A stretch of DNA of 64,000 nt from positions 124,001-188,000 of the forward strand of contig NZ_RBTP01000065.1 of NCBI RefSeq assembly GCF_003702045.1, given 5' to 3'. How positions within the stretch are numbered: position 1 is the stretch's first letter; each line of letters starts with the position of its first letter. The translations under genes were made by a program, and so were the position numbers. Below, piece after piece: positions 8,626 through 18,671 of this stretch. A model generated the notes under the pieces. It was not told the DNA's origin. It did no database searches and saw only the letters and a program-made list of their open reading frames with translations. Source of the DNA: Pseudomonas viridiflava. GTDB lineage: Bacteria; Pseudomonadota; Gammaproteobacteria; Pseudomonadales; Pseudomonadaceae.

Positions 8626-9015
8626 TCAAGTATTCGCGGGCTTGCGTGGTTTCTTGGGCGCAGGCTTTGGAGCGGTGTCGGTCTGGGCGGCCGCAGGTGC
8701 AGGCTTGGGCTTGGCTGGAGCCTTGGGCTTGGGCGCTGCTGCAGGCTTGGACGCTGCCGGTTTCGCAGGCTTGGCATCAGGTGCAGCCTTGGCTACCGGC
8801 TTTGCCGGGCCTTTGGCTGGAGCTTTGGCGCTGTCCACTTCAGGCAGCTTGGGCTTGTTGGCCTTTCGTGCAGTGCTTTTATCCGGCGCGAGCGCTTCGG
8901 CTTCGGCAAGCTTGCGCGCCATCTCCCAGTGGCGGGCATCGTGACCGGAAGGTTTACCCTCGGACTCCCAGATCTGATAAGCGAATTCACGGATTCTTTT
9001 TTCGTCGGCACTCAT
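8626..9015 (-). CDS. DUF2934 protein with Ala/Lys/Pro-rich tail
   Basis: Protein of 129 residues. The first 45 residues form the small helical DUF2934 domain (ADEKRIREFAYQIWESEG and HDARHWEMARKLAEAE). From about residue 50 to the end it is a low-complexity tail of Ala, Lys and Pro repeats (AKPAKPAA, PKAPAKPKPAP), resembling histone H1 or AlgP-type tails and strongly basic. The start at 9015 has GGGAG upstream. It sits between treY and glgX in the operon. DUF2934 genes are often found near glycogen and trehalose genes in Proteobacteria; the function is unknown. Binding to nucleic acid or polyphosphate is a guess from charge only. Confidence 0.8.
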   Translation of the reverse strand: MSADEKRIREFAYQIWESEGKPSGHDARHWEMARKLAEAEALAPDKSTARKANKPKLPEVDSAKAPAKGPAKPVAKAAPDAKPAKPAASKPAAAPKPKAPAKPKPAPAAAQTDTAPKPAPKKPRKPANT

Positions 9016-9032
9016 CTCGACACTCCCAGGTA

Positions 9033-11816
9033 TTACATAGTTTGAATAAGCAAATTGACGGAAAATTCTTCAAGCGCTGCGCTGAGCGGTATTTCCCCAT
9101 TGCTCATCACGACGACGTCAGAAAAGAGGCCTTTCCACGTTGAATCTGAATCGGCAAACGGCACGCAAATGCGTGTGTCGCCCCAATGAGCAGCATTAAT
9201 GAATGGAGCCTGTGCAGTGCCCAATAGTTCACTGCATATGCGTGGCACCACCACGATTGCTCGCTCGTTCGCCGTAACTCGCGCGAACGCCAGCACCTTG
9301 TCCGCATGACTGCCCTTGACTTCCAGCGGGTGATATTCCCCCTCACTGAACAGCGCCGGATGCCCGGCCCGCACATTCAAGGCTGCTGCAATCAGTGCCT
9401 GTTTGACCCGACCATCGTGCCAGTGAGCCAAGAGCTGTGGCGCGCTGACATTCTTAGCCAGTGCCTGTTGCCGAGCAGCGTAGTCCACAGGGCGACGGTT
9501 ATCCGGGTCAACCAGACTGAAATCCCAGAATTCCGTGCCTTGATACAGATCGGGCACGCCGGGCACCGTCAAGCGTAGCAAGGTTTGCGCCAGACTATTG
9601 AGCGCACCTGCTGTAGCGATACGGTTGGCGGTCGCGCTCAGTGACTGGCGAAGCGAAAGCGCTTCGGGTGCCAGCAACACACGCTGCAGAAATTCCCTGC
9701 ATGCGGTTTCGTAAGGCTGGTTCGGGGCGCTCCAGCTGCTCTGCAGCTTGGCTTCACGCAACGCCTTCTCCTGCCACTGCACCATGCGTTTGGCGTAGTC
9801 TTCATGGGCCTGATCGCCCTCCAGGTCGAGCGGCCAGCTGCCCAGCAATGCCTGATACATCATCAGTTCATCGCCCGCGCTGATGACCGGCTCTTCACCT
9901 TTAAGCGGCAACGCCAGCTGACGCCAGCGTTCCACCTGTTCGGCGTACCAGTCTGCGCATTCGCTGAGTACCGCCAGACGTGTGCGGGTGTCTTCGCCGC
10001 GCTTGTGATCGTGGGTCGCGGTGGCCAGCAGGTTGTCCGGGAAGGCTTGCAGGCGTTGCAGGCAGGCCTTGTGGAACTCCTCGACCGGCGCGCTGAAATG
10101 TTGCGGATGAAACCCGACATCGTTGCGTGACAGCAGTACCGCAGAACGGTAGAACGAAGTGTCCTCAACCGATTTGGCGGCAACGGGAGAGGTCAGTTGC
10201 TGGAAGCGCACGCACGCGTTCTTGTACAGCTTGCGCAAGTGACCGCGTGGCAGTTTTCGCCACGGTTCGCCCCCCAGCCAGCGGGCCAGATAATCCAGCA
10301 CCGGCCAGTCGCCCTCGTTCAGAGTCGAGCGCGCCCCGTCCATCGCCTGTTGGAAGAATCGCTCGTCTTCGGCCGACCGACCGCAGACCGTAATGTAGGT
10401 GCGGTACACCGGGAAGTTCACGATCAGGGCCAGCAAGGCACGGCGAATTGCTCCCAGTGTCAGGTCGCGGCTCATCAGGTCGCTGCGGGCAACCTGCAGC
10501 AATGACTGCGCAACGTTTTCGAAATCGCCCGCCAGCGTCCCGTGCAGGACCAGATCTCTCGCCACCAGCACCTCTTCATCGAAGTCGGCCGTTCGTTCAC
10601 TCAGGCGGCTCCACAGCGCCCCCAGTGGGGCTTCACCCTTAGGGTCGTGTTGCAGCAACGACACTTGGTTCATGAATTCATAACCGGTGGTGCCATCCAC
10701 GCTCCAGTCCTGGCGCAGAGGCTCGTCGGGACCGAGAATTTTCTCGACGAAAATCGGCAAGTGCGTCAGTTGTGCGTCAGCCGGACGCTGACTGAGAAGA
10801 CCTTGCACACGACGGTGCAATTTACGGCCGTAGCCTCGTGGGTTGGCCAGGCCATCGATATGGTCGATCCGCAACCCGTCGATCAGGCCATCGGCGATCA
10901 ACTGGAAAATCTTGCCGTGGGTGGCCTCGAACACGTTCGGACGCTCGACGCGCAGCCCGCCCAGCTCGTTGATGTCGAAGAACCGCCGCCAGTTGATGTC
11001 GTCACCGGCGGTGCGCCAGCTTGCCAGACGGTAGTACTGACGCTCGAGCAAGTGGTGAAGCCGATCGAAACCGTCAGGCGTGCTGGAGTCGAAGCGGGCG
11101 ATGACCTGCTCGATGGCTTTGAGCACCTGCGGATCGTTTGCCAGCTCTGCCAGTTCAGCCTTGGCCTGATGGGCACGCTCATAGGCTTGCGGATACTGGT
11201 TGAGGGCTGAAAAACGCTCGCCGAGTTCGTTCAACAGAGTATGGTCAACGTCACGCAACAAGGCATCGTAGGTCGTCGGGCAGATCGGGAAATGGTGTTG
11301 ATAATGCTCGATGTGGAACGCTCCGCGTTGGGCGTCGAAGCGCAGCGGGATTTCGCCTGCCTGCAATACTGTGCCGTAATCGCTGCTCAAGAAGGGCAGT
11401 AAGAGTTGACCGGCCAGCAGGGGGTCTGGCGAATTCCACTGGATGTCGAAGAAATCGGCATAGGGGCTGCGACGGCCCCATTCGAGCAGGTCAAGCCACC
11501 ACGGGTTGTCCGCGCCACCGACTGCCATGTGGTTGGACACGATGTCGAGGATCATGCCCATGCCGTGTTCACGCAGCGCTGCCACCAGGCGGAGCAGGGC
11601 AGGTTCACCACCCAGTTCCGGGTTGATGATCGTCGGGTCCACGACGTCGTAGCCATGCATGGAGCCGGCACGAGCCTTCAGGATCGGCGATGCATAAAGA
11701 TGGCTGATGCCCAGGCTGGCAAAGTACGGCACCAGTGGAACCGCATCATCAAGGGTAAAGTCTTTGTGAAATTGCAGGCGTTGCGTCGCTCGCAACGGTT
11801 GTAAAGGCAGATTCAT
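9033..11816 (-). CDS. treY: malto-oligosyltrehalose synthase TreY
   Basis: GH13 intramolecular transglucosidase of 927 residues. It turns the reducing-end alpha-1,4 bond of maltodextrins into an alpha,alpha-1,1 bond, making maltooligosyl-trehalose for TreZ. Signatures are the N-terminal TQRLQFHKDFTLDDAVPLVPYF, YASPILKARAGSMHGYDVVD, MILDIVSNHMAV, DGLRIDHIDGLANP with the nucleophile Asp, and FVEKILGPDEPL with the acid Glu. The C-terminal GVPDLYQGTEFWDFSLVDPDNRRPVD is also family-typical. Its ATG overlaps the malQ stop (ATGA). With TreZ it makes trehalose, an osmoprotectant that in P. syringae has been tied to desiccation and salt tolerance. Confidence 0.96.
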   Translation of the reverse strand: MNLPLQPLRATQRLQFHKDFTLDDAVPLVPYFASLGISHLYASPILKARAGSMHGYDVVDPTIINPELGGEPALLRLVAALREHGMGMILDIVSNHMAVGGADNPWWLDLLEWGRRSPYADFFDIQWNSPDPLLAGQLLLPFLSSDYGTVLQAGEIPLRFDAQRGAFHIEHYQHHFPICPTTYDALLRDVDHTLLNELGERFSALNQYPQAYERAHQAKAELAELANDPQVLKAIEQVIARFDSSTPDGFDRLHHLLERQYYRLASWRTAGDDINWRRFFDINELGGLRVERPNVFEATHGKIFQLIADGLIDGLRIDHIDGLANPRGYGRKLHRRVQGLLSQRPADAQLTHLPIFVEKILGPDEPLRQDWSVDGTTGYEFMNQVSLLQHDPKGEAPLGALWSRLSERTADFDEEVLVARDLVLHGTLAGDFENVAQSLLQVARSDLMSRDLTLGAIRRALLALIVNFPVYRTYITVCGRSAEDERFFQQAMDGARSTLNEGDWPVLDYLARWLGGEPWRKLPRGHLRKLYKNACVRFQQLTSPVAAKSVEDTSFYRSAVLLSRNDVGFHPQHFSAPVEEFHKACLQRLQAFPDNLLATATHDHKRGEDTRTRLAVLSECADWYAEQVERWRQLALPLKGEEPVISAGDELMMYQALLGSWPLDLEGDQAHEDYAKRMVQWQEKALREAKLQSSWSAPNQPYETACREFLQRVLLAPEALSLRQSLSATANRIATAGALNSLAQTLLRLTVPGVPDLYQGTEFWDFSLVDPDNRRPVDYAARQQALAKNVSAPQLLAHWHDGRVKQALIAAALNVRAGHPALFSEGEYHPLEVKGSHADKVLAFARVTANERAIVVVPRICSELLGTAQAPFINAAHWGDTRICVPFADSDSTWKGLFSDVVVMSNGEIPLSAALEEFSVNLLIQTM

Positions 11817-13891
11817 CGGTCACGCTCCGCAGCTTGCAGCCGGGATTGGGACAGCAATTCCAGTCGTCGAGCAGCATCTTCGTTATCAAGGAGTGAGGCT
11901 GCATCGCCAGGCAGGCGTCTGCACCAGTTAGGGTGGCTGTCTATCGTACCGGGCAGGTTCGCCTGCTCCAGAACACCCAGTGCATCCTCAACCGGCAGAA
12001 GCACCAGTGGGGCTCGGGTATGGCCCAGATAGCGGATGCTGGCGTCGATGATCTGCACCGGATCTTCAGAGCGCTCATCGAACCCCTCATTGCTCTGGCT
12101 CAGGGCGCGGCGCAGGGCGTCGTACTCATCGGCGCGGTCTTTGCGCCACTGCTGTTCAGCGTCTGCATCCACATGCCCGAGGCGAGCATTCCATTCGATA
12201 TCCAGCTCGCTCAGCCAGCCGGCGAGGGTCGGCAGGTCATGGGTGCTGGTCGTGGCCAGCGCCTCGTCGGACCAGTCCAGAATCGGTTTGAACGAGCCAT
12301 TGTTCTGTTCGAACAGCAACACGCGCATGCCGAGCATCGCGCGGGCGCTAAGCTTCTCACTAAGGCCTTCAGGCACGGTGCCCAAGTCTTCGCCCAGCAC
12401 AATGGCCTTATGGCGCATGGACTCAAGGCTCAACAGTCGCAGCATGTCATCGAGCGGGAAATTCAAATAAGCGCCTTCACTGGGCGGTGAGCCCAGTGGA
12501 ATGACCCAAAGGCGTTGCAGCCCCATGACGTGGTCGATGCGTAGGCCACCGGCGTGGGCGAAATTGGCCCGCAGCATTTCGATGAACGCTCTGAAGCCTT
12601 TGCGCTTGAGACCTTCGGGCGAAAACGCAGAAATGCCCCAGCTCTGACCGGCTCGATTGAGAATGTCCGGCGGTGCGCCCACGGTCAGGGCCGACAGTAG
12701 CTCGTCCTGACGGCTCCAGGCCTGACTGCCGCCGCCATCGGCACCTACCGCCAGGTCGGCAATCAACCCAACGCGCATGCCACTGCTGCGCGCGGCTACC
12801 TGCGCCCGTTCAAGCCCGCGTGCAATCAACCACTGGGTGAACGCGTGAAAACTGATTTGCGGATCATGCGCTTCAGCGAACTTCGCGATGCCTTCGCTGC
12901 GCGGGTCCTTCAGCTCGTCCGGCCATTCATGCCAGTTATCGCTGATACCCATCGCCGGGCACTCGGCGCGCAGTGCTTCGAATCGGCAATGGTTCTCGAG
13001 CGCTTCGCCACCGCTGTCACGGAAACTGCTGAAGTCTTCGTGCAGTGGGTGAGCGCCCACGCTGAATGACTCGTACAGCGCATGTAATGCTTTCCATTTG
13101 GCCTTGGCTGCTGCGGGCCAGTCGATCAGGGATAGCGCTTCGAGGCGTTTCAGCTCGTCCGCTACGCCTGCGTCCTCAATCGCTTGTCGCCACGCGCGTT
13201 CGCCCACAATGGCGCCCGGCGAGGCGTAAAGGCTGTTGAGGAACAGCCGGCTGGAGGGAGAGTAGGGGCTGTAGCGGTGCGGATCGCTTGCAAACATCGC
13301 ATGGATCGGGCTGATCGCCAGGGCATCCGAGCCCCGTTCACCCGCAGCGCGGACAAGGTTTTCGAGTGCCTGGGTATCGCCGAAGCCGCCGTCGCCTTCG
13401 CGTCGCAGTCCGTACAGTTGAACGGTCAGGCCCCAGGCACGAGGCTTATCCGCCCCGGTGGCCATCGCCATGCTGTAGCAGGTTTTGGGCGCCACAGCGA
13501 CGGTCAGGTGCTGACCGGCAATATCCAGCTGTTGATAGCCAGGAGGAGCCAGAGCGGGAAGCTGGGCGTTCGCCGTCAGGTTCGCATCCAGCGAGGAGCC
13601 GTCTTCCAGATGAAGGGTAAACGGCGTGTGCGGCTCAAACCACTTGGACAGGTCCAGATTGCTGCCCTGATCGACCGTCAATAGCGGGGGGGCACCAGCG
13701 CCTTCGCGCTCGGCTTGTAGACGTTGCAGGCTGGCGTCTATCGCTTCGCTGCCATCTGCCGGATAGCCCAGCGCCTCCAGCACCTTGCGCAGCACATCAG
13801 GGCTTACGGTCTGTGGGCGCGCGTTGGCGTCCACCCAGTGCACCGATAATCCCGCCTCAGTCGCAAGCCGCTCCAAATGCTCATTATTCAT
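11813..13891 (-). CDS. malQ: 4-alpha-glucanotransferase (amylomaltase) MalQ
   Basis: GH77 amylomaltase of 692 residues that disproportionates maltodextrins, moving alpha-1,4-glucan segments between chains. GH77 motifs are GLIADLAVGADGGG, GGLRIDHVMGLQRLWVIP with the nucleophile Asp, LGEDLGTVPEGL with the acid Glu and TSTHDLPTLAGW. I chose the ATG at 13891 (MNNEHLERLATEAGL), which overlaps the treZ stop by 8 bases; an in-frame start at 13912 would run further into treZ. It lies between treZ and treY in the operon, where it would lengthen short dextrins to TreY substrates and recycle maltose and maltotriose. Confidence 0.95.
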   Translation of the reverse strand: MNNEHLERLATEAGLSVHWVDANARPQTVSPDVLRKVLEALGYPADGSEAIDASLQRLQAEREGAGAPPLLTVDQGSNLDLSKWFEPHTPFTLHLEDGSSLDANLTANAQLPALAPPGYQQLDIAGQHLTVAVAPKTCYSMAMATGADKPRAWGLTVQLYGLRREGDGGFGDTQALENLVRAAGERGSDALAISPIHAMFASDPHRYSPYSPSSRLFLNSLYASPGAIVGERAWRQAIEDAGVADELKRLEALSLIDWPAAAKAKWKALHALYESFSVGAHPLHEDFSSFRDSGGEALENHCRFEALRAECPAMGISDNWHEWPDELKDPRSEGIAKFAEAHDPQISFHAFTQWLIARGLERAQVAARSSGMRVGLIADLAVGADGGGSQAWSRQDELLSALTVGAPPDILNRAGQSWGISAFSPEGLKRKGFRAFIEMLRANFAHAGGLRIDHVMGLQRLWVIPLGSPPSEGAYLNFPLDDMLRLLSLESMRHKAIVLGEDLGTVPEGLSEKLSARAMLGMRVLLFEQNNGSFKPILDWSDEALATTSTHDLPTLAGWLSELDIEWNARLGHVDADAEQQWRKDRADEYDALRRALSQSNEGFDERSEDPVQIIDASIRYLGHTRAPLVLLPVEDALGVLEQANLPGTIDSHPNWCRRLPGDAASLLDNEDAARRLELLSQSRLQAAERDR

Positions 13892-15695
13892 CCTGCTTCT
13901 CCATAACATCACTTGCCGTCAGGCTGACAATGGCCGTGTATGGATTGAGGATGCCCCGGTGTAAAAGTTCGGCCGATTTTGGCTCGCTGGAGAAGATCGG
14001 TTCCGCATCGTGCAAGGGTTTTGCTTTGACAGGATCACTGGCGAGGTTGAGGTCGATGCGCAAGACGCTGCCATCGCCCATGCGCCATCTCGCGCTCACC
14101 GCGTGATCGGCAAGCACCTCGGCACCCAAGGCGCGCGCACCCTGCAAGCGAGGAACGATTGCCTGTTTGCGCAAGGCCAGTAGCTGTTTGTAAAACGCAA
14201 GCCAGCTGCGGTGATCAAGCCCCTTGTCGGTGTCCAGGTCGATGGCCGCGAATGCCGGGCGTGAAGCCTCGAAGGTTTTCGGATCGTTGGGGTCGGGTAT
14301 GTGCTCGCGACGCTCCGGGTCGGCGAACGCGGCAAAATCGGCAAACTCGTTGCGTCGGCCTTCGCGAACCAGATCCGCCAATTCCCCATGATGACTGGTG
14401 AAAAACAGGAAAGGCTCGCTCGCGGCCCATTCGTCGCCCATAAACATCAACGGAATCATGGGCGAGAGCAGCAGCAGGGCAGTGGCCGCTTTCAGGGCCG
14501 GGGCAGGGCACAGCTGTGGCAGTCGTTCGCCCAGCGCACGGTTGCCGATCTGGTCGTGGTTCTGCAAAAACAACACAAAAGCGCTGGGCGGCAGATGCCC
14601 GCTGGGTTCGCCGCGGGTGTGACCGTGGCGGGTCTGTTCACCCTGATAGACAAAGCCTTCGCTCAGCAGACGAGCCAACTTGTGCGTGGGCTCTTGAGCG
14701 AAGTCCGAGTAATACGCATCAGTTTCTCCGGTCAGCAGCACGTGCAGCGTGTTGTGCCCGTCGTCGTCCCACTGCGCGTCGAAGCCTTTTTCAAGCAGGC
14801 TGGCCTGATTGAATTCGTTCTCAAGGTTCAGCCAGACATGTCGCCCGGGTTCGATGCGTTCGCGCACACGTTTGGAGAATTCCGGGAGGAAAGTCTCGTC
14901 ACGAATCGCGTGCACCGCGTCCATGCGTAGGCCGTCGAAACGGTACTCAAGCAGCCACATCAGAGCGTTGTCTACGAAATAGTCGCGTACCTGGGGACGA
15001 CGGAAGTCAATGGCGTCGCCCCACGGCGTATGCAGGTCGCTGCGGAAGAATTCCTTGGCATAGCTGCCCAAATAATTACCGTCCGGACCGAAGTGGTTGT
15101 AAACCACGTCAATGATGACTGCGAGACCGTGTCCGTGCGCCGTATCGATGAGGTGCTTCAGTTCGTCGGGCGTACCGTAGGACGATTGAGGCGCATACGG
15201 CAATACGCCGTCATAGCCCCAATTGCGGTCGCCTGGAAATTGTGCAAGTGGCATGAGTTCGATGGCGGTGACGCCCAGGTCGGCCAGATGTTGCAGGTGC
15301 TTCTCGACACCTGCGTATCCGCCCAGCGCGCCCACGTGCAGCTCGTAAAGGACCGCTTCGTGCCAGGGGCGACCTTTCCACTGAGTGTTTTGCCATTGAT
15401 ACGAGAGGGGGTCGACCACAAGGCTGTGCGAGTGAACATCCCCCGACTGAGCACGGGACGCCGGATCGGGAACCTTCAGATCCCCATTGATCCTGAACTG
15501 ATACCGAGTACCCGCTTTGCAGCGGGCCTCCAATACAAACCAGCCTTCGTTCTGCGGGAGCATGGCCAGTGATTGACCATCCTCCAGTTCGACATTTACC
15601 TGTTGCGCATCCGGTGCCCATAGGGTGAACCGGGTGTGCTCTGGATCTACCAAAACGGCGCCGTGGCGCCAGCTATCTTCTGTGCGCAGAGGCAT
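13884..15695 (-). CDS. treZ: malto-oligosyltrehalose trehalohydrolase TreZ
   Basis: GH13 enzyme of 603 residues that releases trehalose from maltooligosyl-trehalose made by TreY. An N-terminal beta-sandwich (FTLWAPDAQQVNVELEDG) precedes the barrel. Motifs are VIIDVVYNHFGPDGNYLG, YRFDGLRMDAVHAI with the nucleophile, WLNLENE with the acid, and LQNHDQIGNRALGERL, a segment shared by TreZ enzymes. The C-terminal beta domain ends at VSLTASDVMEKQDE. It starts 18 bases after the glgA stop, with an imperfect GGGG ribosome site, and its end overlaps malQ, so translation is probably coupled. Confidence 0.96.
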   Translation of the reverse strand: MPLRTEDSWRHGAVLVDPEHTRFTLWAPDAQQVNVELEDGQSLAMLPQNEGWFVLEARCKAGTRYQFRINGDLKVPDPASRAQSGDVHSHSLVVDPLSYQWQNTQWKGRPWHEAVLYELHVGALGGYAGVEKHLQHLADLGVTAIELMPLAQFPGDRNWGYDGVLPYAPQSSYGTPDELKHLIDTAHGHGLAVIIDVVYNHFGPDGNYLGSYAKEFFRSDLHTPWGDAIDFRRPQVRDYFVDNALMWLLEYRFDGLRMDAVHAIRDETFLPEFSKRVRERIEPGRHVWLNLENEFNQASLLEKGFDAQWDDDGHNTLHVLLTGETDAYYSDFAQEPTHKLARLLSEGFVYQGEQTRHGHTRGEPSGHLPPSAFVLFLQNHDQIGNRALGERLPQLCPAPALKAATALLLLSPMIPLMFMGDEWAASEPFLFFTSHHGELADLVREGRRNEFADFAAFADPERREHIPDPNDPKTFEASRPAFAAIDLDTDKGLDHRSWLAFYKQLLALRKQAIVPRLQGARALGAEVLADHAVSARWRMGDGSVLRIDLNLASDPVKAKPLHDAEPIFSSEPKSAELLHRGILNPYTAIVSLTASDVMEKQDE

Positions 15696-15713
15696 CCATT
15701 GACCCCTTTTTCC

Positions 15714-17306
15714 TTAATAGTGAATTGAAACGCCCGCGTTTTTCTTCAACAGGTCACGGTACAGTTCTGCGTAGGGCTCTACCGCCTGATGCCAGTTGAA
15801 AGGGGCGGCCATTGCGCGGCAGCGCATGGCATTGAGTAATTCCGGGTGGGCGAACACCTTGAAGGCGCGGTTCAGCGCGTCTGTGTAGCTTTCAACCGTC
15901 GACTCGTCGAACAGAAAGCCGGTCACGCCGTCTTCGATGGTGTCAGCCAGACCGCCCGTGTTACGGGCGACAGGCAGCGAACCGAAGCGCTGGGCGTACA
16001 TCTGGCTCAAGCCGCATGGCTCATAACGCGATGGCATCAGCAGGAAATCACTACCGGCGAACATGCGTCGTGCATCGGTTTCGTTGAAGCCGATGCGCAC
16101 GCCGATACGACCTGGAAAACGGGTCGCGAGTGCGCGCATTGCGTCTTCTTCTTCAGGTTCGCCACGACCAATGATCGCGATCTGGCCTCCGTTGTTGACG
16201 ATGTGTTCAGCCACGCCGATGGTCAGGTCCAGACCTTTTTGATAAACCAGGCGCGAAACGACCGCAAACAGCGGGCCTTTGGACGGATCGAGATTGAACA
16301 GTTCACGGACGTAGTCAGCATTGATTTCCTTGCGCAGCCACTCGTTGGGCGCGAAGTGGCAAATCAGGTGCTCGTCGGTGGAAGCGTCCCAGCTGGCATC
16401 GATGCCGTTGGGGATTCCGCTCAACTGACCTTTGTCGGCTTTGCTTTGCAAGAAGCCTTCAAGACCGCAGCCGAATTCGGGCGTGGTGATTTCTTTCGCG
16501 TAAGTCGCGCTGACGGTCGTGATGTGGTTGGCGTACGCCATGCCGGCCTTGATGAACGAGAGCTTGCCGTAGAACTCCATGCCATCCGGTCGCAGCGCCT
16601 CATCCGGGATGCCTAGTTCGCGACTGGAGCCGGTGCTCACGGTGCCCTGATACGCGAGGTTGTGGATAGTAAAAATGCTGGGTGTCGTCTGACCGCGCCA
16701 CTTCATGTAGGCCGGTGCCAAGCCTGCCGGCCAGTCGTGGGCATGGACCAGCTCAGGGCTCCACTGGGTTTTCACCGCGCCCGCTGCGAACTCTGCAGCG
16801 GCAAGGCCCAGGCGCGCGAAGCGAATGTGGTTGTCGGACCAGTCGCGGCCGTGGCGGTCAGCGTACGGTGTTCCTTCGCGTTCATACAGCTCAGGGCAAA
16901 TCAGCACGTAAATCACCAGACCGTCTTTCATGTCCATACGGCCGACTTTGCACGCTGGCAGTCCGGCATAACCATCCAGTTGACTGATGATATGAATAGG
17001 GTTGCCGCTATTGATTACTTGTGGGTAGCCGGGCATCAGCACACGGACATCGTGCAGGTGGCGCATGGCGCGCGGCAAGGCAGCAGACACATCGCCCAAA
17101 CCCCCGGTTTTCACCAGGTCAGCCAATTCAGAGGTCACGAACAGTACTTTGCGTCTGTTGACCTGGGAAAGTGTGGGCTGTGAAGTCGAAGTCGGCAGTT
17201 GCAGCAGTGGAACGCTCGTCGTAGCGAAAACCGGCAGATGAGTCAGCTCGCTGGCCGGCTGGTTAAAACTCTCTCCCTTCTGGGTTTTGACAGCGGCGCT
17301 AATCAT
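15714..17306 (-). CDS. glgA: glycogen synthase GlgA
   Basis: GT5 glycogen synthase of 530 residues. It adds glucose from ADP-glucose to the non-reducing end of alpha-1,4-glucan in the cytoplasm. The conserved core starts near residue 50 (RRKVLFVTSELADLVKTGGLGDVSAALP) with the nucleotide-sugar loop KTGGLGD. Further motifs are HAHDWPAGLAPAY and the C-terminal STGGLAD-like RNTGGLADTIEDG. The first 50 residues are a Ser/Thr/Pro-rich extension; GGGAG lies upstream of the ATG at 17306, so I keep this start. It is the first gene of the ten-gene minus-strand operon. No glgC or glgB is in the window, so ADP-glucose supply and branching are encoded elsewhere. Confidence 0.95.
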   Translation of the reverse strand: MISAAVKTQKGESFNQPASELTHLPVFATTSVPLLQLPTSTSQPTLSQVNRRKVLFVTSELADLVKTGGLGDVSAALPRAMRHLHDVRVLMPGYPQVINSGNPIHIISQLDGYAGLPACKVGRMDMKDGLVIYVLICPELYEREGTPYADRHGRDWSDNHIRFARLGLAAAEFAAGAVKTQWSPELVHAHDWPAGLAPAYMKWRGQTTPSIFTIHNLAYQGTVSTGSSRELGIPDEALRPDGMEFYGKLSFIKAGMAYANHITTVSATYAKEITTPEFGCGLEGFLQSKADKGQLSGIPNGIDASWDASTDEHLICHFAPNEWLRKEINADYVRELFNLDPSKGPLFAVVSRLVYQKGLDLTIGVAEHIVNNGGQIAIIGRGEPEEEDAMRALATRFPGRIGVRIGFNETDARRMFAGSDFLLMPSRYEPCGLSQMYAQRFGSLPVARNTGGLADTIEDGVTGFLFDESTVESYTDALNRAFKVFAHPELLNAMRCRAMAAPFNWHQAVEPYAELYRDLLKKNAGVSIHY

Positions 17307-17903
17307 CGTTTTCTCCCGTTCAAACAGTGTTGGTGCATCACTTGATTTTTATTGGCCATTTCCTATGGCCGGGTAGCTGTACATGCGCTACGCAAGAACA
17401 GTACCTATTTCAACTATACATAGCGGCGATGCGGTGTGATGTAGCCATTGTCTGCAGTCAGCCAACAGCATAGGCGCTCTATTCACCTGACCCGGGGGTT
17501 ATGTAGAAGTTTCGAGTTTTTTACCGGCGGTCGCCTGCTAACCGGCCAGGCAGCGTGTTTACAGGCGCTCCTCGATTTCGCACGTGCGCTTTTACGGGGC
17601 AGCGTGAGGACAATTTTATAGCGTCTTACCGGCCGTCGGATTGTTGGACAATAGCCAGGCGAGTGCTATGGCCAGCCATGAATAACACCTTAATCCTGCA
17701 TTTTTATGAGCAACGTGAAGCATTCTGCCTTTTCTGGGTGCGTGCGACGGTCTATTCGCGAGCATGAGCCGAAATTTCCTACGTCAGCACTGAAACATTT
17801 TGGCGCGTGGCGCGATAGAATCGCGGTCCTTTGGTCTGCCGTTCTCCAGGCAGCCCCTATCGCAAAGTGCGCTAAGACGATTTATTGGTTAACGAGGATG
17901 GAA
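17307..17903. other. intergenic region upstream of glgA and the GNAT gene
   Basis: About 600 bases between two divergent genes, without a convincing ORF. It should hold the promoter of the glgA operon. On the minus strand a TATAGT (complement of 17413-17418) lies about 107 bases upstream of glgA, but no good -35 is found 17 bases before it, so an alternative sigma factor is possible. A plus-strand frame from 17706 is open into the acetyltransferase gene but lacks a ribosome site. Confidence 0.5.
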
Positions 17904-18395
17904 ATGGAAGGCCCAGAGGTGTTGGTACTGCAAGCGAGTTACACCAATCCAGTCCATGCAGACGCGATTGGTTTCGTCTTGAACGAATATGCTCTGGATG
18001 CAATGGGCACGGGCCAGCCTCTGTCCAGTGACACACGCCAGCAGCTGGCGATCGAGCTGGCCAAGCGACCGCATGCCTTCAGCGTGCTGGCATTCATTGC
18101 AGGAGAGCCGGTTGGGCTGGTCAACTGTTTCGAAGGTTTTTCCACGTTCGCCTGCCGCCCACTGGTCAATATCCATGATGTTGCGGTTATCGCACCGCAT
18201 CGGGGCAAAGGTATCAGTCAGAAGATGCTCGCCAAGGTTGAAGAAATTGCGCGCCAACGGGGCTGCTGCAAACTGACCCTTGAAGTGCTGGAAGGCAATG
18301 ACGTGGCGCAGAGGGCCTACCGCAAGATTGGTTTCGACAATTACCAGCTGGACCCTAAAATGGGCCGTGCGATGTTCTGGCAGAAGACGCTTTAA
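17904..18395 (+). CDS. GNAT-family N-acetyltransferase
   Basis: Acetyl-CoA-dependent acetyltransferase of 163 residues, the length of one GNAT domain. Motif A is visible as VAVIAPHRGKGISQKMLAKVEE (R-G-K-G for the pyrophosphate of CoA), preceded by the NIHDVAVI strand. Motif B follows as GCCKLTLEVLEGNDVAQRAYRKIGFDNYQ. I chose the ATG at 17904 because GAGG lies 7 bases upstream; the ATG at 17898 is only 1 base from that site. The acceptor substrate is unknown; RimI-like or small amine substrates are both possible. It stands alone, convergent with the small gene at 18672-18845. Confidence 0.87.
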   Translation: MEGPEVLVLQASYTNPVHADAIGFVLNEYALDAMGTGQPLSSDTRQQLAIELAKRPHAFSVLAFIAGEPVGLVNCFEGFSTFACRPLVNIHDVAVIAPHRGKGISQKMLAKVEEIARQRGCCKLTLEVLEGNDVAQRAYRKIGFDNYQLDPKMGRAMFWQKTL

Positions 18396-18671
18396 ACGCA
18401 AGGGTCTGGTCATGCGTTGGTAGAATTTACCCGCGGCAGTGATGAATTATTCGGTTGCAGGGCAGGCGTGATGCATCAGGCGTGGCGAAGGGTGTCTGGC
18501 CCATAGCGCGTATCGGGCGCAAACTGCGCATGTCGCTTTTTTGGGGGGCTGGCTGGAAGGGAGCGGGTCGCATTGAGATAATGATGCGGGACTTGAGGCA
18601 GAAACGTCAGATGGGCAAGCCAGCAGGTCAGGCTTGCCACGGAGCGGTCAATACATAGCGGGTATAGGAAG

